Of a stretch of DNA of 64,000 nucleotides, positions 53,019-62,400 are shown in pieces. The DNA is taken from contig CBDEWF010000162.1 of NCBI GenBank assembly GCA_965243775.1, positions 174,093 through 238,092 on the forward strand, written 5' to 3'. Position 1 is the first letter of the stretch, and each line of letters begins with the position of its first letter. Origin of the DNA: Sansalvadorimonas sp965243775. GTDB taxonomy: Bacteria > Pseudomonadota > Gammaproteobacteria > Pseudomonadales > Endozoicomonadaceae. A model generated the notes under the pieces. The model was given only the letters and a program-made list of their open reading frames with translations, was not told the DNA's origin and did not search any database. Both the position numbers and the translations under genes were made by a program.

Positions 53019-53702
53019 TTAACGCCATGTGCCATCACGACCGCCTAAAAAAGTTCGCCAAAGTTGAATACCTGTTAACGAATGTGCTGTTGTATGATAA
53101 GCATCACTATTGGCTGTATTACATTCCTCTGGCGGTTGAAAGAAGTTAAGCACTAAACTAAAACGCAATGTTTTTTCTCTAAATAGATCCATTGCATCGA
53201 ATTTTACTGAGATTAGACCATTATCACCCGACCATATATCTATATCTGGTGGAATAAATGAAATATCCTTAACTTTGCTTATGATATGCAAAAGTTCTAT
53301 GAATTCCGAACGTGCCTTACCACTAAAGATATACATAAAAGAATTTAAAATTTTTTCATCATTCCATATTGTTTCGTGGTTATTACCATCTAAGTGTGTA
53401 TGCCCACTAAAATACTCTTGATGCCTTTTAACTCTTTGAGCCTCACTTGCTGGTAGTTTTTCTAATAATTCGTCTTCTATGAATAGAAGTGAAAAAATTC
53501 TAGAAAACCTTGGGAATGAATAAAGTCCATGGCGTGAAATGATATAGTCAGGTGTTTGTTCTAAAAAAGTATTATCAATATCGGTGTAGTTTATAGATCC
53601 AAATGTCTTCATCAATCCTATTTTGGCTATTTTTTTATTTTCTTTTTCTGCCAAAACCAGCGCAGCATTCAAGACCTTGTGTGCATCTCGTATGACCGCC
53701 AT
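53019..53702 (-). CDS. C-terminal part of a split glycosyltransferase-like protein (DID motif)
   Basis: The 227-codon frame contains MKTFGSINYTDIDNTFLEQT, which resembles the GG-x-Y-x-D-x-D metal-binding core of GT-A toxins and sugar transferases such as the GT44/TcdA type. The frame continues upstream of its ATG through FERKDARCFLDELR into the neighbouring open frame, so both are halves of one gene broken by a one-base change at 53741-53752. The last 30 residues run into the IS debris and are probably not original. The low GC content suggests transfer. It is probably not functional in its present form. Confidence 0.5.
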   Translation of the reverse strand: MAVIRDAHKVLNAALVLAEKENKKIAKIGLMKTFGSINYTDIDNTFLEQTPDYIISRHGLYSFPRFSRIFSLLFIEDELLEKLPASEAQRVKRHQEYFSGHTHLDGNNHETIWNDEKILNSFMYIFSGKARSEFIELLHIISKVKDISFIPPDIDIWSGDNGLISVKFDAMDLFREKTLRFSLVLNFFQPPEECNTANSDAYHTTAHSLTGIQLWRTFLGGRDGTWR

Positions 53703-53713
53703 TCTTAGTTCAT

Positions 53714-54370
53714 CTAGAAAACACCTAGCATCTTTACGTTCAAAAAGTTTTTAGATTGTTCAAAATGTTTTTTCAAATCTCTTTCAGCAGAGAGTACTAC
53801 AACATTTTGATTATCAGTAAATGATTCTTTCATTCTTGAGACTTGATCAAGTGGCATCTCGCACTCGGAAAAGACCACAATTACAGGTATTGTTTTTTGT
53901 GCTAATCGATCTGCATTTTCTTTTATCTTTGCAACATAATTTAAACTTTGAAACTGTTTCGGGTTATTTTTAGTATCGAAAATACTTGTTTTATGAATTG
54001 CTGCCCAAGTGTAAAAAACTGGCCCAGGAGGGATGATTCTTAAATCCAAACGTAAAGCTTCTTCTAAAGTATCTACATTACAATATTCTAAAGCTAAAGC
54101 CATGTTGTCAGAAGAATAATCATCAATAGCATTTAATGATTGAAGCTGTGATAATTCACCCACAATTTTTTTATACTTCTCTTTTGGTTTTATTTCATTT
54201 GCTACAACCGAACATGTTCTGGAGAAGATGTTTTTTGGGGAGGGCGGCTCAAAATCAAACTCTGAAGAAGATATAGAGTGTGTTGCCATTTTATCCTGAG
54301 CAAAATTGTGTTCATTCCCTTCGATATTGTACAGCTTTCCATAAGCTAATTGACCAATAGCAGCATTCAT
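53714..54370 (-). CDS. N-terminal part of a split glycosyltransferase-like protein
   Basis: The 218-codon frame begins MNAAIGQLAYGKLYNIEGN. It has IIPPGPVFYTWAAIHKTSIF followed by TIPVIVVFSECEMPLDQV, an order reminiscent of the N-terminal part of GT-A toxins (a donor-binding IH-x-x-W-x-G-like strand, then a strand before the D-x-D core). After HFEQSK it leaves the sensible reading, and the downstream frame takes over. AT-rich composition, no signal peptide. Family assignment is tentative; the split is better supported than the function. Confidence 0.5.
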   Translation of the reverse strand: MNAAIGQLAYGKLYNIEGNEHNFAQDKMATHSISSSEFDFEPPSPKNIFSRTCSVVANEIKPKEKYKKIVGELSQLQSLNAIDDYSSDNMALALEYCNVDTLEEALRLDLRIIPPGPVFYTWAAIHKTSIFDTKNNPKQFQSLNYVAKIKENADRLAQKTIPVIVVFSECEMPLDQVSRMKESFTDNQNVVVLSAERDLKKHFEQSKNFLNVKMLGVF

Positions 54371-54441
54371 AGTTCATCCTTAAACTTTATTTCTTAATGC
54401 TTGGACATTGTAACTTTAAATAAGTTCAATGGAAAAATCGT

Positions 54442-54660
54442 TTAGCCACATAACAGAACGGGTAGCGGAACTTTTGATGGGTCGTGGTCTGTAACGGTCA
54501 TAACCATAAGCCGACTATTCCAGCCAAGGCTGACCTGAGCCGGTCTAAAGGCATAGTTACCCACAGCCTTTATTATCGGTGCTTGGAGCTTTTCAAAGAC
54601 AAGAATGTTGTACTGCTTGTTTCCGTTGATCCGCTGTGCTGATAAACGCGAACAGGCTTC
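54442..54660 (-). pseudogene. Unrecognised 3' gene fragment upstream of the tRNA genes
   Basis: The reverse strand is open for about 72 codons with protein-like content (RINGNKQYNILVFEKLQAP, VSLGWNSRLMVMTVTDHD). It begins after a stop without an ATG at the front. It may be the end of a gene cut off by rearrangement near the tRNA locus. No family is recognised. Confidence 0.35.
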
Positions 54661-54779
54661 TGGTTACGGTATTTACGGATGATTAAGATTAAGCCAGTGG
54701 TTGACACAAAAAAGCGATCTCTCTAATATTCGCTTCGCTCGCTGGGGATGACAAGTCACGGCGATGTGCTAAGGGCGAT

Positions 54780-54866
54780 GCCCAGATGGCGGAATTGGTA
54801 GACGCGCTAGCTTCAGGTGCTAGTGTCCGAAAGGGCGTGGAAGTTCGAGTCTTCTTCTGGGCACCA
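54780..54866 (+). tRNA. tRNA-Leu (CAG), first copy
   Basis: The 87-base sequence has acceptor arms GCCCAGA and TTCTGGGC with encoded CCA, D-arm GCGGAATTGGTAGACGC, anticodon loop CTTCAGG (anticodon CAG), a long class II variable arm GTGTCCGAAAGGGCGTG, and T-arm GAAGTTCGAGTCTTC. Confidence 0.95.
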
Positions 54867-54911
54867 ATCATCTCTCTTAGCTGACTTGGCCGACAAGTTA
54901 AAAACCGGCAA

Positions 54912-54999
54912 GGCCCAGGTGGCGGAATTGGTAGACGCGCTAGCTTCAGGTGCTAGTGTCCGAAAGGGCGTGGAAGTTCGAGTCTTCTCCTGGGCACCA
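54912..54999 (+). tRNA. tRNA-Leu (CAG), second copy
   Basis: Near-identical to the first copy, 45 bases downstream, with acceptor GCCCAGG/CCTGGGC and encoded CCA. The variable arm has one extra C (GTGTCCCGAAAGGG), giving 88 bases. A mobile element begins 27 bases after its end. Confidence 0.95.
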
Positions 55000-55026
55000 A
55001 ATTCCGAAAAAAAGCCAGACTTAACT

Positions 55027-55053
55027 AGCAAGGGGGTAAAGCAAAGTGTGGCT
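55027..55053 (+). repeat. Left terminal inverted repeat of the 55.0-59.4 kb element
   Basis: 27 bases beginning AGCAAGGGGGTAAAGCAAAG and ending GTGTGGCT, identical to the reverse complement of 59363-59389. Confidence 0.9.
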
Positions 55054-55083
55054 AGCCCTCTTGGACTAAAGTCTGAAACCCTT

Positions 55084-55113
55084 TATACTACTGGACAGTT
55101 GTCCAGTAGTATA
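55084..55113. promoter_or_regulatory. Perfect 14-bp palindrome directly before the transposase start
   Basis: TATACTACTGGACA and its complement lie around a 2-base centre and end five bases before the ATG at 55119. As RNA it is a strong hairpin covering the ribosome site; as DNA it is a possible operator. Several insertion sequences use such hairpins to stop translation of readthrough transcripts. Confidence 0.75.
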
Positions 55114-55118
55114 AGATT

Positions 55119-56918
55119 ATGGCTTCTCCGGCGTACCGGCCACAATCCGATGACGATCCCAGAATACCACCTGTAGTAGGCGGGATTGAGGCAAATTGGT
55201 GTAATAACCCCGTTTGCGAGAACTTCCGTATACCTGCATCCTTGGATCGCAAAGATCCCTGTTACACAATTTCAGGTATAAGGAATGGTGATACAGCCCT
55301 CAAATGCAAAGCCTGTGGAAAATTCTCGATTATAAAGAGCAATTTGGCTATTGCTGAAGAGTTACACCGTATATCAGAGTCTGTATACAACAGGGTCAAA
55401 GAAAATAAAAGAAGAAAATACGCAAAACGTCAACACTGCACGAATGCCAAGTGTCCTAGCTATGGTCTCAGTGTTGCCGAGTACCCTAACCTCTACAAGA
55501 AAAACGGCAAGACTAAAGCTGGTAGCCAGAGGTATCTTTGTAAGGCTTGCCGTAAAAGTATCACTCCATCACCTGTCGAGAAACGTCACAACTCAGATCA
55601 TAGTAAATACCTGAACCAAGAGGTCTTCAGGCTCTACATGAACAAAGTGCCATTAAACAGAATGGCTGAGATCACAAGCCTGTCGAAGACAGCCCTGCTG
55701 AATAAGCTCGATATGTTCTATGAAAGATTGGCGGAGTTTACCTATGAGAGAGAACAAAAACTTCCAGACATGGCAATTGACCGTCTCTATCTCTCAACAG
55801 ATAGGCAGGACTACAACATAAACTGGACTCAAAGGCAGGACAGAAGACACACAACTATCACGGCTATTGGTACAGCAGACAATGTAAGCCGCTACGTGTT
55901 TGGCATGAACATTAATTATGATCATGAGCCGTCCCTTGAGGAAATCTCCAAAGAAACATCCGAGCTTTCTGACATGAATAAGCGCCGCTACAATCGTCGG
56001 TATGCGAGACTGTGGACTGCTCAGGACTATAATGAAGAAGTTACAAAGAAACAGAGAAAGAAGAAGATTAAGCAGATGGATTTTTCTTCTTTCGGGTTAC
56101 AGAAGCATTTGATTGAACAACTAACAGAAGATATTCAACAATCAATCCAACCTGATAGACATATTAATGAAGTTAATGCCTCTCAAAAGCTGCCTGCAAT
56201 GGGATGCTTAGTGCATAGTGAATACACTCAATATGCACATTTCTTAATGCTTTCCAGACTGCTTAGGAATGTCGGAAAAGTTCGCTTCTATTTGGATTTC
56301 GAAACAGGTATTCAGAGGGCTTTTAACCTTGGTTTTGGTGAGCGAATCAAAGAGCATAATGCTGATGCATTTATCGTGATGGCAGATAAAGATTTAACTA
56401 TTGATCAGAAGAAACAGTTAACCGCACAAAGCAAAAAACTAATTGCATTAACCATGGAAAGTATGGGGTTAACTGAGACTCAAGCGATTAATTGGCTAAT
56501 TTGTCGTTCTATGGAAAACCCCATACGCATAAATAATAACCCATACAACTGGTTTGCTCATCCTGTAAACACAAGGCAGGAGAATAATAAGTTGGTTGCT
56601 TACTTGTCGGATATTGGTCAGTATGAGAAAGAACATAAAGCAAATCTGATGAATCTCGCAACACTAACAGGTATAGATGTTTTCTTTATGCTTGTTAGAA
56701 GACGTATTTCTTTTCTAGAAAGACCGATTCATACTGCTTCGAATGCCGGTGCGGTATGGCATGGATATAGCCCATATAATCCTCAGCGAGTAGAGAAGAT
56801 ATTGCAAGTTTTTCGAACCTATTATAATTATATGTTAAAAGGTAAAGATGGAAAGACTCCTGCTGAACGGCTTGGCTTATCAAAAGGTGTTATTGAAGCA
56901 AGGAAGATTTTCTATTAA
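55119..56918 (+). CDS. Zinc-ribbon DDE-type transposase of an unassigned element
   Basis: The 599-residue product has two N-terminal Cys pairs that fit zinc ribbons (ALKCKACGKFS near residue 68, and HCTNAKCPSYG with YLCKACRKSIT at about residues 108-150). An HTH-like stretch follows (NRMAEITSLSKTALLNKLDM). A catalytic region has candidate acidic residues in AIDRLYLSTDRQDY and RFYLDFETGIQRAF, a Glu in FLERPIHTASNAG, and a C-terminal YNPQRVEKILQVFRTYYNY with KTPAERLGLSKG, typical of DDE transposases and integrases. It is near the left repeat and most probably moves the whole element. There is no usual ribosome site; a hairpin abuts the start. I cannot assign a named IS family. Confidence 0.7.
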   Translation: MASPAYRPQSDDDPRIPPVVGGIEANWCNNPVCENFRIPASLDRKDPCYTISGIRNGDTALKCKACGKFSIIKSNLAIAEELHRISESVYNRVKENKRRKYAKRQHCTNAKCPSYGLSVAEYPNLYKKNGKTKAGSQRYLCKACRKSITPSPVEKRHNSDHSKYLNQEVFRLYMNKVPLNRMAEITSLSKTALLNKLDMFYERLAEFTYEREQKLPDMAIDRLYLSTDRQDYNINWTQRQDRRHTTITAIGTADNVSRYVFGMNINYDHEPSLEEISKETSELSDMNKRRYNRRYARLWTAQDYNEEVTKKQRKKKIKQMDFSSFGLQKHLIEQLTEDIQQSIQPDRHINEVNASQKLPAMGCLVHSEYTQYAHFLMLSRLLRNVGKVRFYLDFETGIQRAFNLGFGERIKEHNADAFIVMADKDLTIDQKKQLTAQSKKLIALTMESMGLTETQAINWLICRSMENPIRINNNPYNWFAHPVNTRQENNKLVAYLSDIGQYEKEHKANLMNLATLTGIDVFFMLVRRRISFLERPIHTASNAGAVWHGYSPYNPQRVEKILQVFRTYYNYMLKGKDGKTPAERLGLSKGVIEARKIFY

Positions 56919-57123
56919 TTTATTCTTGATGCTGATTATAAATCTAGCAGTAAATAATGATGAGTTTGACATAAACTATTAAACTAGAAAAACAACCCAG
57001 TAATAAATAATACATATCTATGCTGAGCGTGCTAGACGATCTTGTTTGTATAATCAATCTTGTTGCCAAAAGCATAATTTTTAATACAATTTTTTACTGG
57101 TAATTATGTACTAGAGAGAAATA

Positions 57124-57657
57124 ATGAAGAAATTACAAGATTATATAAAAGATGAGTTTAATGGTGACTTGGCCTTATTTGCAAAAAGGCAAAATACGAC
57201 AGTAGCAAGAGCTAAAGAGTGGCTTAGCAAAGATGCGTTGGTTGAAAATGACAAGCTTTATTTCTCAAAGAGATATTTGAATAAAGTAGAAGGTTCAGAA
57301 AAAACACAAGAAATAGATATCTATATAGAAGGCGACTTCAATCATATAGAAGTTGATGGAGATCGAATAGATTTTTACGATAAAGTTGAGAGGTATTCGA
57401 TTTTTATTCGAAGTGACTGGTACGTCAGTGCGCTCAGTAATCGTGGTGAGCATGACGGTGCATTCCATATATGGGATGAAGATGATTGCAGAGTAGACTT
57501 GCATGCCAATACCAATAAACATGGAAAAATCACATCAATAACAGCTAAATCAGAATCAGGAAGAAGTGTTAATATTCCAGAACTATACAAAAGAGATATG
57601 AGTGAAGCTACCATAACAAAATATATGAAAAGCTCAAAAAAACCTTTACTCATTTGA
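57124..57657 (+). CDS. Small protein with HTH-like N-terminus, unknown function
   Basis: The 177-residue product begins MKKLQDYIKDEFNGDLALFA, and residues 1-45 (with KRQNTTVARAKEWLSKDALV) resemble the helix-turn-helix N-terminus seen in some phage-type proteins. The rest is acidic with beta-rich sequence (EIDIYIEGDFNHIEVDGDRI, DDCRVDLHANTNKHGKI). No catalytic motif is obvious. GAGAGAAATA precedes the ATG. It lies 200 bases after the transposase and 70 bases before the ATPase, so it is probably co-transcribed with the latter; it may regulate or partner it. Confidence 0.6.
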   Translation: MKKLQDYIKDEFNGDLALFAKRQNTTVARAKEWLSKDALVENDKLYFSKRYLNKVEGSEKTQEIDIYIEGDFNHIEVDGDRIDFYDKVERYSIFIRSDWYVSALSNRGEHDGAFHIWDEDDCRVDLHANTNKHGKITSITAKSESGRSVNIPELYKRDMSEATITKYMKSSKKPLLI

Positions 57658-57726
57658 TTGATGACAGCTAACACGAACAGTCTCCTTGGTAAGATTATTA
57701 GAATAATATATCAGGGAGCTGATTCA

Positions 57727-59268
57727 ATGAAAATCGAAAAAATAAAATTATCAAATTTTAGATCATATAAGAACGAAACAATAATTGATCTTAACGATCT
57801 GAATGTATTCGTTGGAAAAAATGATATTGGAAAATCCACAATCCTTGAAGCATTAGATATCTTTTTTAATGAAAACAAAGGCATTATTAAAATTGACAAG
57901 GAAGACATCAACGCTGAAGAAAGCCTTGATGGTAATAATGAATTAAAAATAGGGGTTGTCTTTGGCGATGTGCCTGAATCATTAACTATCGATACTACCC
58001 ATCCTACAGATTTGAAGAGTGAATACCTCTTAAATAAAGATGGTAAGCTTGAGGTAATCAAAAAATACCCAAATGCAGGAAGAGAAAAGGTATTCGTCAA
58101 AGCGTACCATCCAACAAATTCAGCATGCTCAGGATTACTACTTAAGAAGCAAGGTGAGCTAAAAAAAATTCTTACGGATGAAATGGATTGTAGCGATAAA
58201 ACAAAAAATTCAGAAATAAGAAAGGCAATTTGGAATCACTATAAAGACAGCCTTGAACTTAAGGAAGTTGAAGTTGAACTGGCAAAGATTGACGCTAAAA
58301 ACTCATGGGATCAGTTAAAGCAATATTTGCCTATATATGCACTCTTTCAGTCTGATAGAAAAAATAGTGATGGGGATAGCGAAGTTCAAAATCCCATGAA
58401 ACTGGCAGTACAAGAAATACTGAAAGATGATAAGCTATTAAGCACTCTTAATGGCGTTGCAAACGAGGTAGAAAAGAAGCTTGCCGAGGTTGCTAGTAAT
58501 ACCTTAGATAAGCTCAAAGAAATGAATCCAGATATTGCTGATAGCTTAACCCCTGTTATACCTACAGCCGAAAGTCTTAAATGGGCAGATGTTTTTAAAA
58601 ATGTTTCCATTTCAAGTGATCAAAACATACCAATAAACAAAAGGGGTAGTGGTGTTAAAAGACTAGTCCTCCTTAATTTTTTCAGAGCGGAAGCTGAAAG
58701 AAGAAAAATAGAACATGAAGTTAAGGATATTATATATGCCATTGAGGAACCAGAAACGTCCCAACATCCTAGCCATCAAACCCAATTAATTAGAGCATTT
58801 ATTGAATTATCTAATACTAAAAATACTCAAGTAATTCTCACAACTCATAGCCCTTCAATTGTCAAATTGATGGATTTTGAACATCTAAAACTTATTGTCG
58901 ATAGTCCTAGCAAAGATGTTGTCGATATTCAGCCAAATGAGCTGCCATACCCTTCATTGAATGAAGTGAACTTTTTAGCTTTTGATGAAGCAAGTGAGGA
59001 GTATCACAATGAGCTTTATGGGTTCATAGAGAGTGAAAGCAAATTAGCCCAATATAAAAGCGAACAGGATGGAACAAAGCTTGAGTACAATCGAGTTTTG
59101 CGTGATGGAAATGTCCGGCGTGAAGAAAAAATATTAAGTGAGTACATTCGACATCAAATTCATCATCCAGAGAATACGAACAATGTTCGTTTCACTGAAC
59201 AACAACTGCAAGAATCTATAGCCAGCATGCGAAGATTTATAAGAGATAACGAGCTTGAGCCTGCATAG
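57727..59268 (+). CDS. SMC/RecF-like ATPase of the type found in defence islands
   Basis: The 513-residue product starts MKIEKIKLSNFRSYKNETII (GGGAGC upstream; the open frame begins at 57658). Walker A is GKNDIGKSTILEAL, the ABC-type signature region is NKRGSGVKRLVLLNFF, Walker B is IIYAIEEPETSQHP and the H-loop is TTHSPS. The C-terminal 130 residues (EYHNELYGFIESESK, RREEKILSEYIRHQIHH) are not a TOPRIM domain, so it is not a standard OLD nuclease. Related stand-alone ATPases (RloA-like, by recollection) occur in anti-phage islands. A role in defence is an inference; the ATPase is clear. A terminator follows 20 bases after the stop. Confidence 0.8.
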   Translation: MKIEKIKLSNFRSYKNETIIDLNDLNVFVGKNDIGKSTILEALDIFFNENKGIIKIDKEDINAEESLDGNNELKIGVVFGDVPESLTIDTTHPTDLKSEYLLNKDGKLEVIKKYPNAGREKVFVKAYHPTNSACSGLLLKKQGELKKILTDEMDCSDKTKNSEIRKAIWNHYKDSLELKEVEVELAKIDAKNSWDQLKQYLPIYALFQSDRKNSDGDSEVQNPMKLAVQEILKDDKLLSTLNGVANEVEKKLAEVASNTLDKLKEMNPDIADSLTPVIPTAESLKWADVFKNVSISSDQNIPINKRGSGVKRLVLLNFFRAEAERRKIEHEVKDIIYAIEEPETSQHPSHQTQLIRAFIELSNTKNTQVILTTHSPSIVKLMDFEHLKLIVDSPSKDVVDIQPNELPYPSLNEVNFLAFDEASEEYHNELYGFIESESKLAQYKSEQDGTKLEYNRVLRDGNVRREEKILSEYIRHQIHHPENTNNVRFTEQQLQESIASMRRFIRDNELEPA

Positions 59269-59289
59269 AGCTATACCTTACACATGATG

Positions 59290-59320
59290 AAAAATGGCTG
59301 CATGTGCAGCCATTTTTTTT
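59290..59320. terminator. Bidirectional terminator after the ATPase gene
   Basis: AAAAATGGCTGCA and TGCAGCCATTTTT form a perfect 13-bp stem with a 2-base loop and T runs on either strand. Confidence 0.9.
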
Positions 59321-59362
59321 GGGTTCAAATTAGCAAGTTTCTACAATATGTGGCTATATAGC

Positions 59363-59389
59363 AGCCACACTTTGCTTTACCCCCTTGCT
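59363..59389 (-). repeat. Right terminal inverted repeat of the 55.0-59.4 kb element
   Basis: Exact reverse complement of 55027-55053, ending TACCCCCTTGCT at the outer side. Confidence 0.9.
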
Positions 59390-59422
59390 CCAAAGGCCGG
59401 GGCTTTTTAGTGTCGAAGAATA

Positions 59423-62400
59423 TTACTCGCCGGTATTGGACGTTGTACTTTCTTCTTTCCTTACGGTCTCTTTCTCTGCTTCAGCCAACAGAGTGACTTC
59501 AGGCTTTGGAACCTCGGTTTCAACAGCCGAAGTGGGGTTGGCTGCTGCAGGCTTGGCCTGGATGGTGACTTCTACCGGTGGCAGACTGTTCGGCTGTTCG
59601 GCATGATACAGCTGGTTATCTGCTTTCTGCTCAGTCTTCTGCTCAAATGCAGCGGGTTTCTCTTCTGCAGCTGCTGCAGTTGCTTTGGCAGCCTGTTCCT
59701 GCTGGCGGCGGCGGATCTCCCGCGGGTCGTTAGCTGCACGGGAGCGACGGCGACGGCGAGGAGCGGAGCTTGTTTCCTGCTCTTCTGTAGCTTTGGTCTC
59801 TTCGCTTCTGGCCGGATCAACAGCTTTCTCTGCTACTGCAGGCGCAACGACTTCTTGCTTGGGCTCCTGGCGTGTTTCAGCCTTGGGAGTGGCCTGCTTC
59901 TCCTGGGAAGGAGCAGGTTGAAGTTCAACCTCTACCTTGACCTGAGGCTGCTTGGGTTGAAGCTTCTCAGACAGGTCGAGTGCTGAAGCGGTTCCAGTAG
60001 CCGCAGCATGGGGGGCAACAGCATCCACCAGAGAGGATTTCTGATCTTCCAGAGCCTTGGGGGCTGCAGAGGTGTCAACCACGACAGGCTGCTCGAAAGT
60101 GCTATGTTCGACTTTCTCAAGCTTCTCTGTTTTCACAGGCTGAACAAGCTTTTGCTGGGGTTTCTCCATCTTTTCTGGAGCCGGTTTTGCTGCTACCGGT
60201 TTATCAGTAGCTGGCTTTTCTGCCATTGGCTGAGCCGGGGCCTGTTGAGGACTCTGCTGTTGTACTGCTTCCTGGGTAACCCGGTCACGCTGTGATGGGC
60301 GGTTGTTGCGGCGTCGACCCTGCAGGTTGCGTGGGCGGCGGCGTCTCTCTTCCTGTTGTTCCTCTGTACCTTGGGCCTGCTGTGGACGTGGCTGGACTTC
60401 GTTGCTGACCAGATCCTGCTGAGGGCGCTCTTCGCTGCGACGGCGGTTATCCTTGCGGCGGTTGTCGCTGCGTTCACGGCGGCTCTCGGTCTGTGGCAGC
60501 TGACGCTCAGTATGCTGTTCCTGACGCTGTTCCTGGCGATTGTGCTCCTGGCGCTCAATCCGTTGCTCCTGACGGTCATTGCGGCGCTGGCGACGATCAC
60601 GGCTCTGGCGTTCTTCACGCGGTTCGGAACGCTCACGGCGCTTGTCGCCGCGACGATCATCCCTGTTGCGGTCATCTCTGGAGCGGCGCTCATTGCGTGT
60701 ACGGTCTTTCCGGCCATTAGCCTGGCGTTCACGGCTCTGCCTGGAAGCTTTGTGTTGAGCGGCAGGCTTCTCTTCCTCGGGGGCAGAAAACAGGCTGCCA
60801 AAGGTGCGGGCAATAGCTTTCAGCAATCCGCCAGATTCTGACTCGGCAGCCGCTTTTGCTTTTTCCTGAGAAGGCTTTCTGGCAGGAGCTGGTTTGCTGG
60901 GAGTGATGTTACGAACAGCCGCTTCGGAAGCTTTCTGCGGAGCTTTATCCTGCAGATACTCCTGGGGAGCTGCCTCGCTAGACTCAGTGGAGATCTCAAT
61001 GCTGCTGGCTGGTGTTTCGCCAACATGATCATCACGCAGGCGCTGAACCTCGAAATGTGGAGTATCCAGGTTGGGATTGGGAATAACCAGGACCCGGACA
61101 TTGCTGCGTTTCTCAATACGGCTGATAACAGGACGCTTTTCGTTCAGCAGGAAGGTGCCTACAGCTACCGGTACCTGGGCGCGGATCTCAGATGTGCGCT
61201 CCTTCAGGGCCTCTTCTTCTACCAGACGCAGGATCGACAGAGACAGGGAGTGAATATCACGGATGGTGCCCTGGCCGTTACAGCGTGGGCAGACGATACC
61301 GCTGGTCTCTTCCAGGGAAGGACGCAGGCGCTGGCGGGACATCTCCAGCAGACCGAAACGGGAAATACGGCCCAGCTGAACCCGTGCGCGATCCATCTGC
61401 AGGGCTTCCCGCATCCGGTTCTCGACATCGCGCTGGTTCTTGTTGGAGTTCATATCGATGAAGTCGATAACGATCAGTCCACCGATATCCCGCAGGCGCA
61501 GCTGGCGGGCAATCTCTTCGGCTGCTTCCAGATTGGTATTGCGGGCGGTCTCTTCAATATCGCCACCACGGGTTGCCCGGGCAGAGTTGATATCGATGGA
61601 AACCAGTGCTTCGGTGGGGTCAATGACGATAGAGCCACCGGATGGCAGTTTCACTTCCCGCTGGAAGGCTGTTTCAATCTGGCTTTCGATCTGGAAACGG
61701 TTAAACAGGGGAACGGTATCCTGATACTGCTTGATACGGTTCTGGTACTGGGGCATGACCTGACTGATAAAATTCAGGGCTTCCTTGTGTACAGCCGGGT
61801 TGTCGATCAGGACTTCACCGATATCCTGGCGCAGGTAGTCACGAATGGCACGGATGGTGACATTGCTCTCCTGGTAAACCAGGAAAGGAGCAGGACGGTC
61901 TACAGTCGCTTCCTTGATAGAGCTCCAGACTTTCAGCAGGTAGTCCAGGTCCCACTGCAGCTCTTCGGTTCCGCGACCAAGGCCGGCGGTACGTACGATA
62001 ACACCCATTTCGCTGGGGATATCCAGCTGGGCCATAGCCTCGCGGAGCTGAGTGCGTTCCTCACCTTCAATGCGCCGGGAAATACCTCCGGCCCGGGGGT
62101 TGTTAGGCATCAGAACCAGATAGCGTCCGGCCAGGCTGACCAAGGTGGTCAGAGCTGCCCCCTTGTTGCCGCGCTCTTCCTTATCGACCTGGATAATGAC
62201 TTCCTGGCCTTCGCGGATAACATCTTTAATGCTGGGGCGACCACCGCTGTAGTTGCCTGAGTAGTACTCGCGGGAGATCTCTTTGAGGGGAAGGAAACCG
62301 TGACGTTCGGAACCGAAGTCTACGAAAGCTGCTTCAAGGCTGGGCTCGACGCGGGTAATTCTGCCTTTGTAGATGTTTGCTTTTTTCTGTTCCCGGGCTC

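Larger units (their letters stand above)
55027..59389. mobile_element. 4.36-kb transposon-like element with perfect 27-bp terminal inverted repeats and defence-like cargo
   Basis: The 27 bases at 55027-55053 (starting AGCAAGGGGGTAAAGC) recur exactly inverted at 59363-59389. Between them lie a zinc-ribbon DDE-like transposase, a 177-residue HTH-like protein and a 513-residue SMC/RecF-like ATPase, all on the forward strand. A terminator follows shortly before the right end. Left of the element are the two tRNA-Leu genes; right of it is GGCCGGGGCTTTTT, the apparent second arm of a terminator. I see no clear target duplication. The unit is lower in GC than its surroundings. Confidence 0.75.

Noticed and set aside
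54689..55031. Open frames overlapping both tRNA-Leu genes
   Set aside because: They read through tRNA sequence; similarity between them comes from the two near-identical tRNAs.
55020..59400. Tyrosine-integrase island at the tRNA-Leu gene with att sites
   Set aside because: No integrase gene and no direct repeat of the tRNA end at the right border; the borders are inverted repeats, so a transposon fits better.
61025..62260. A 411-codon open frame antisense to rne
   Set aside because: It is the complement of the conserved catalytic half of RNase E, and its composition follows from that.
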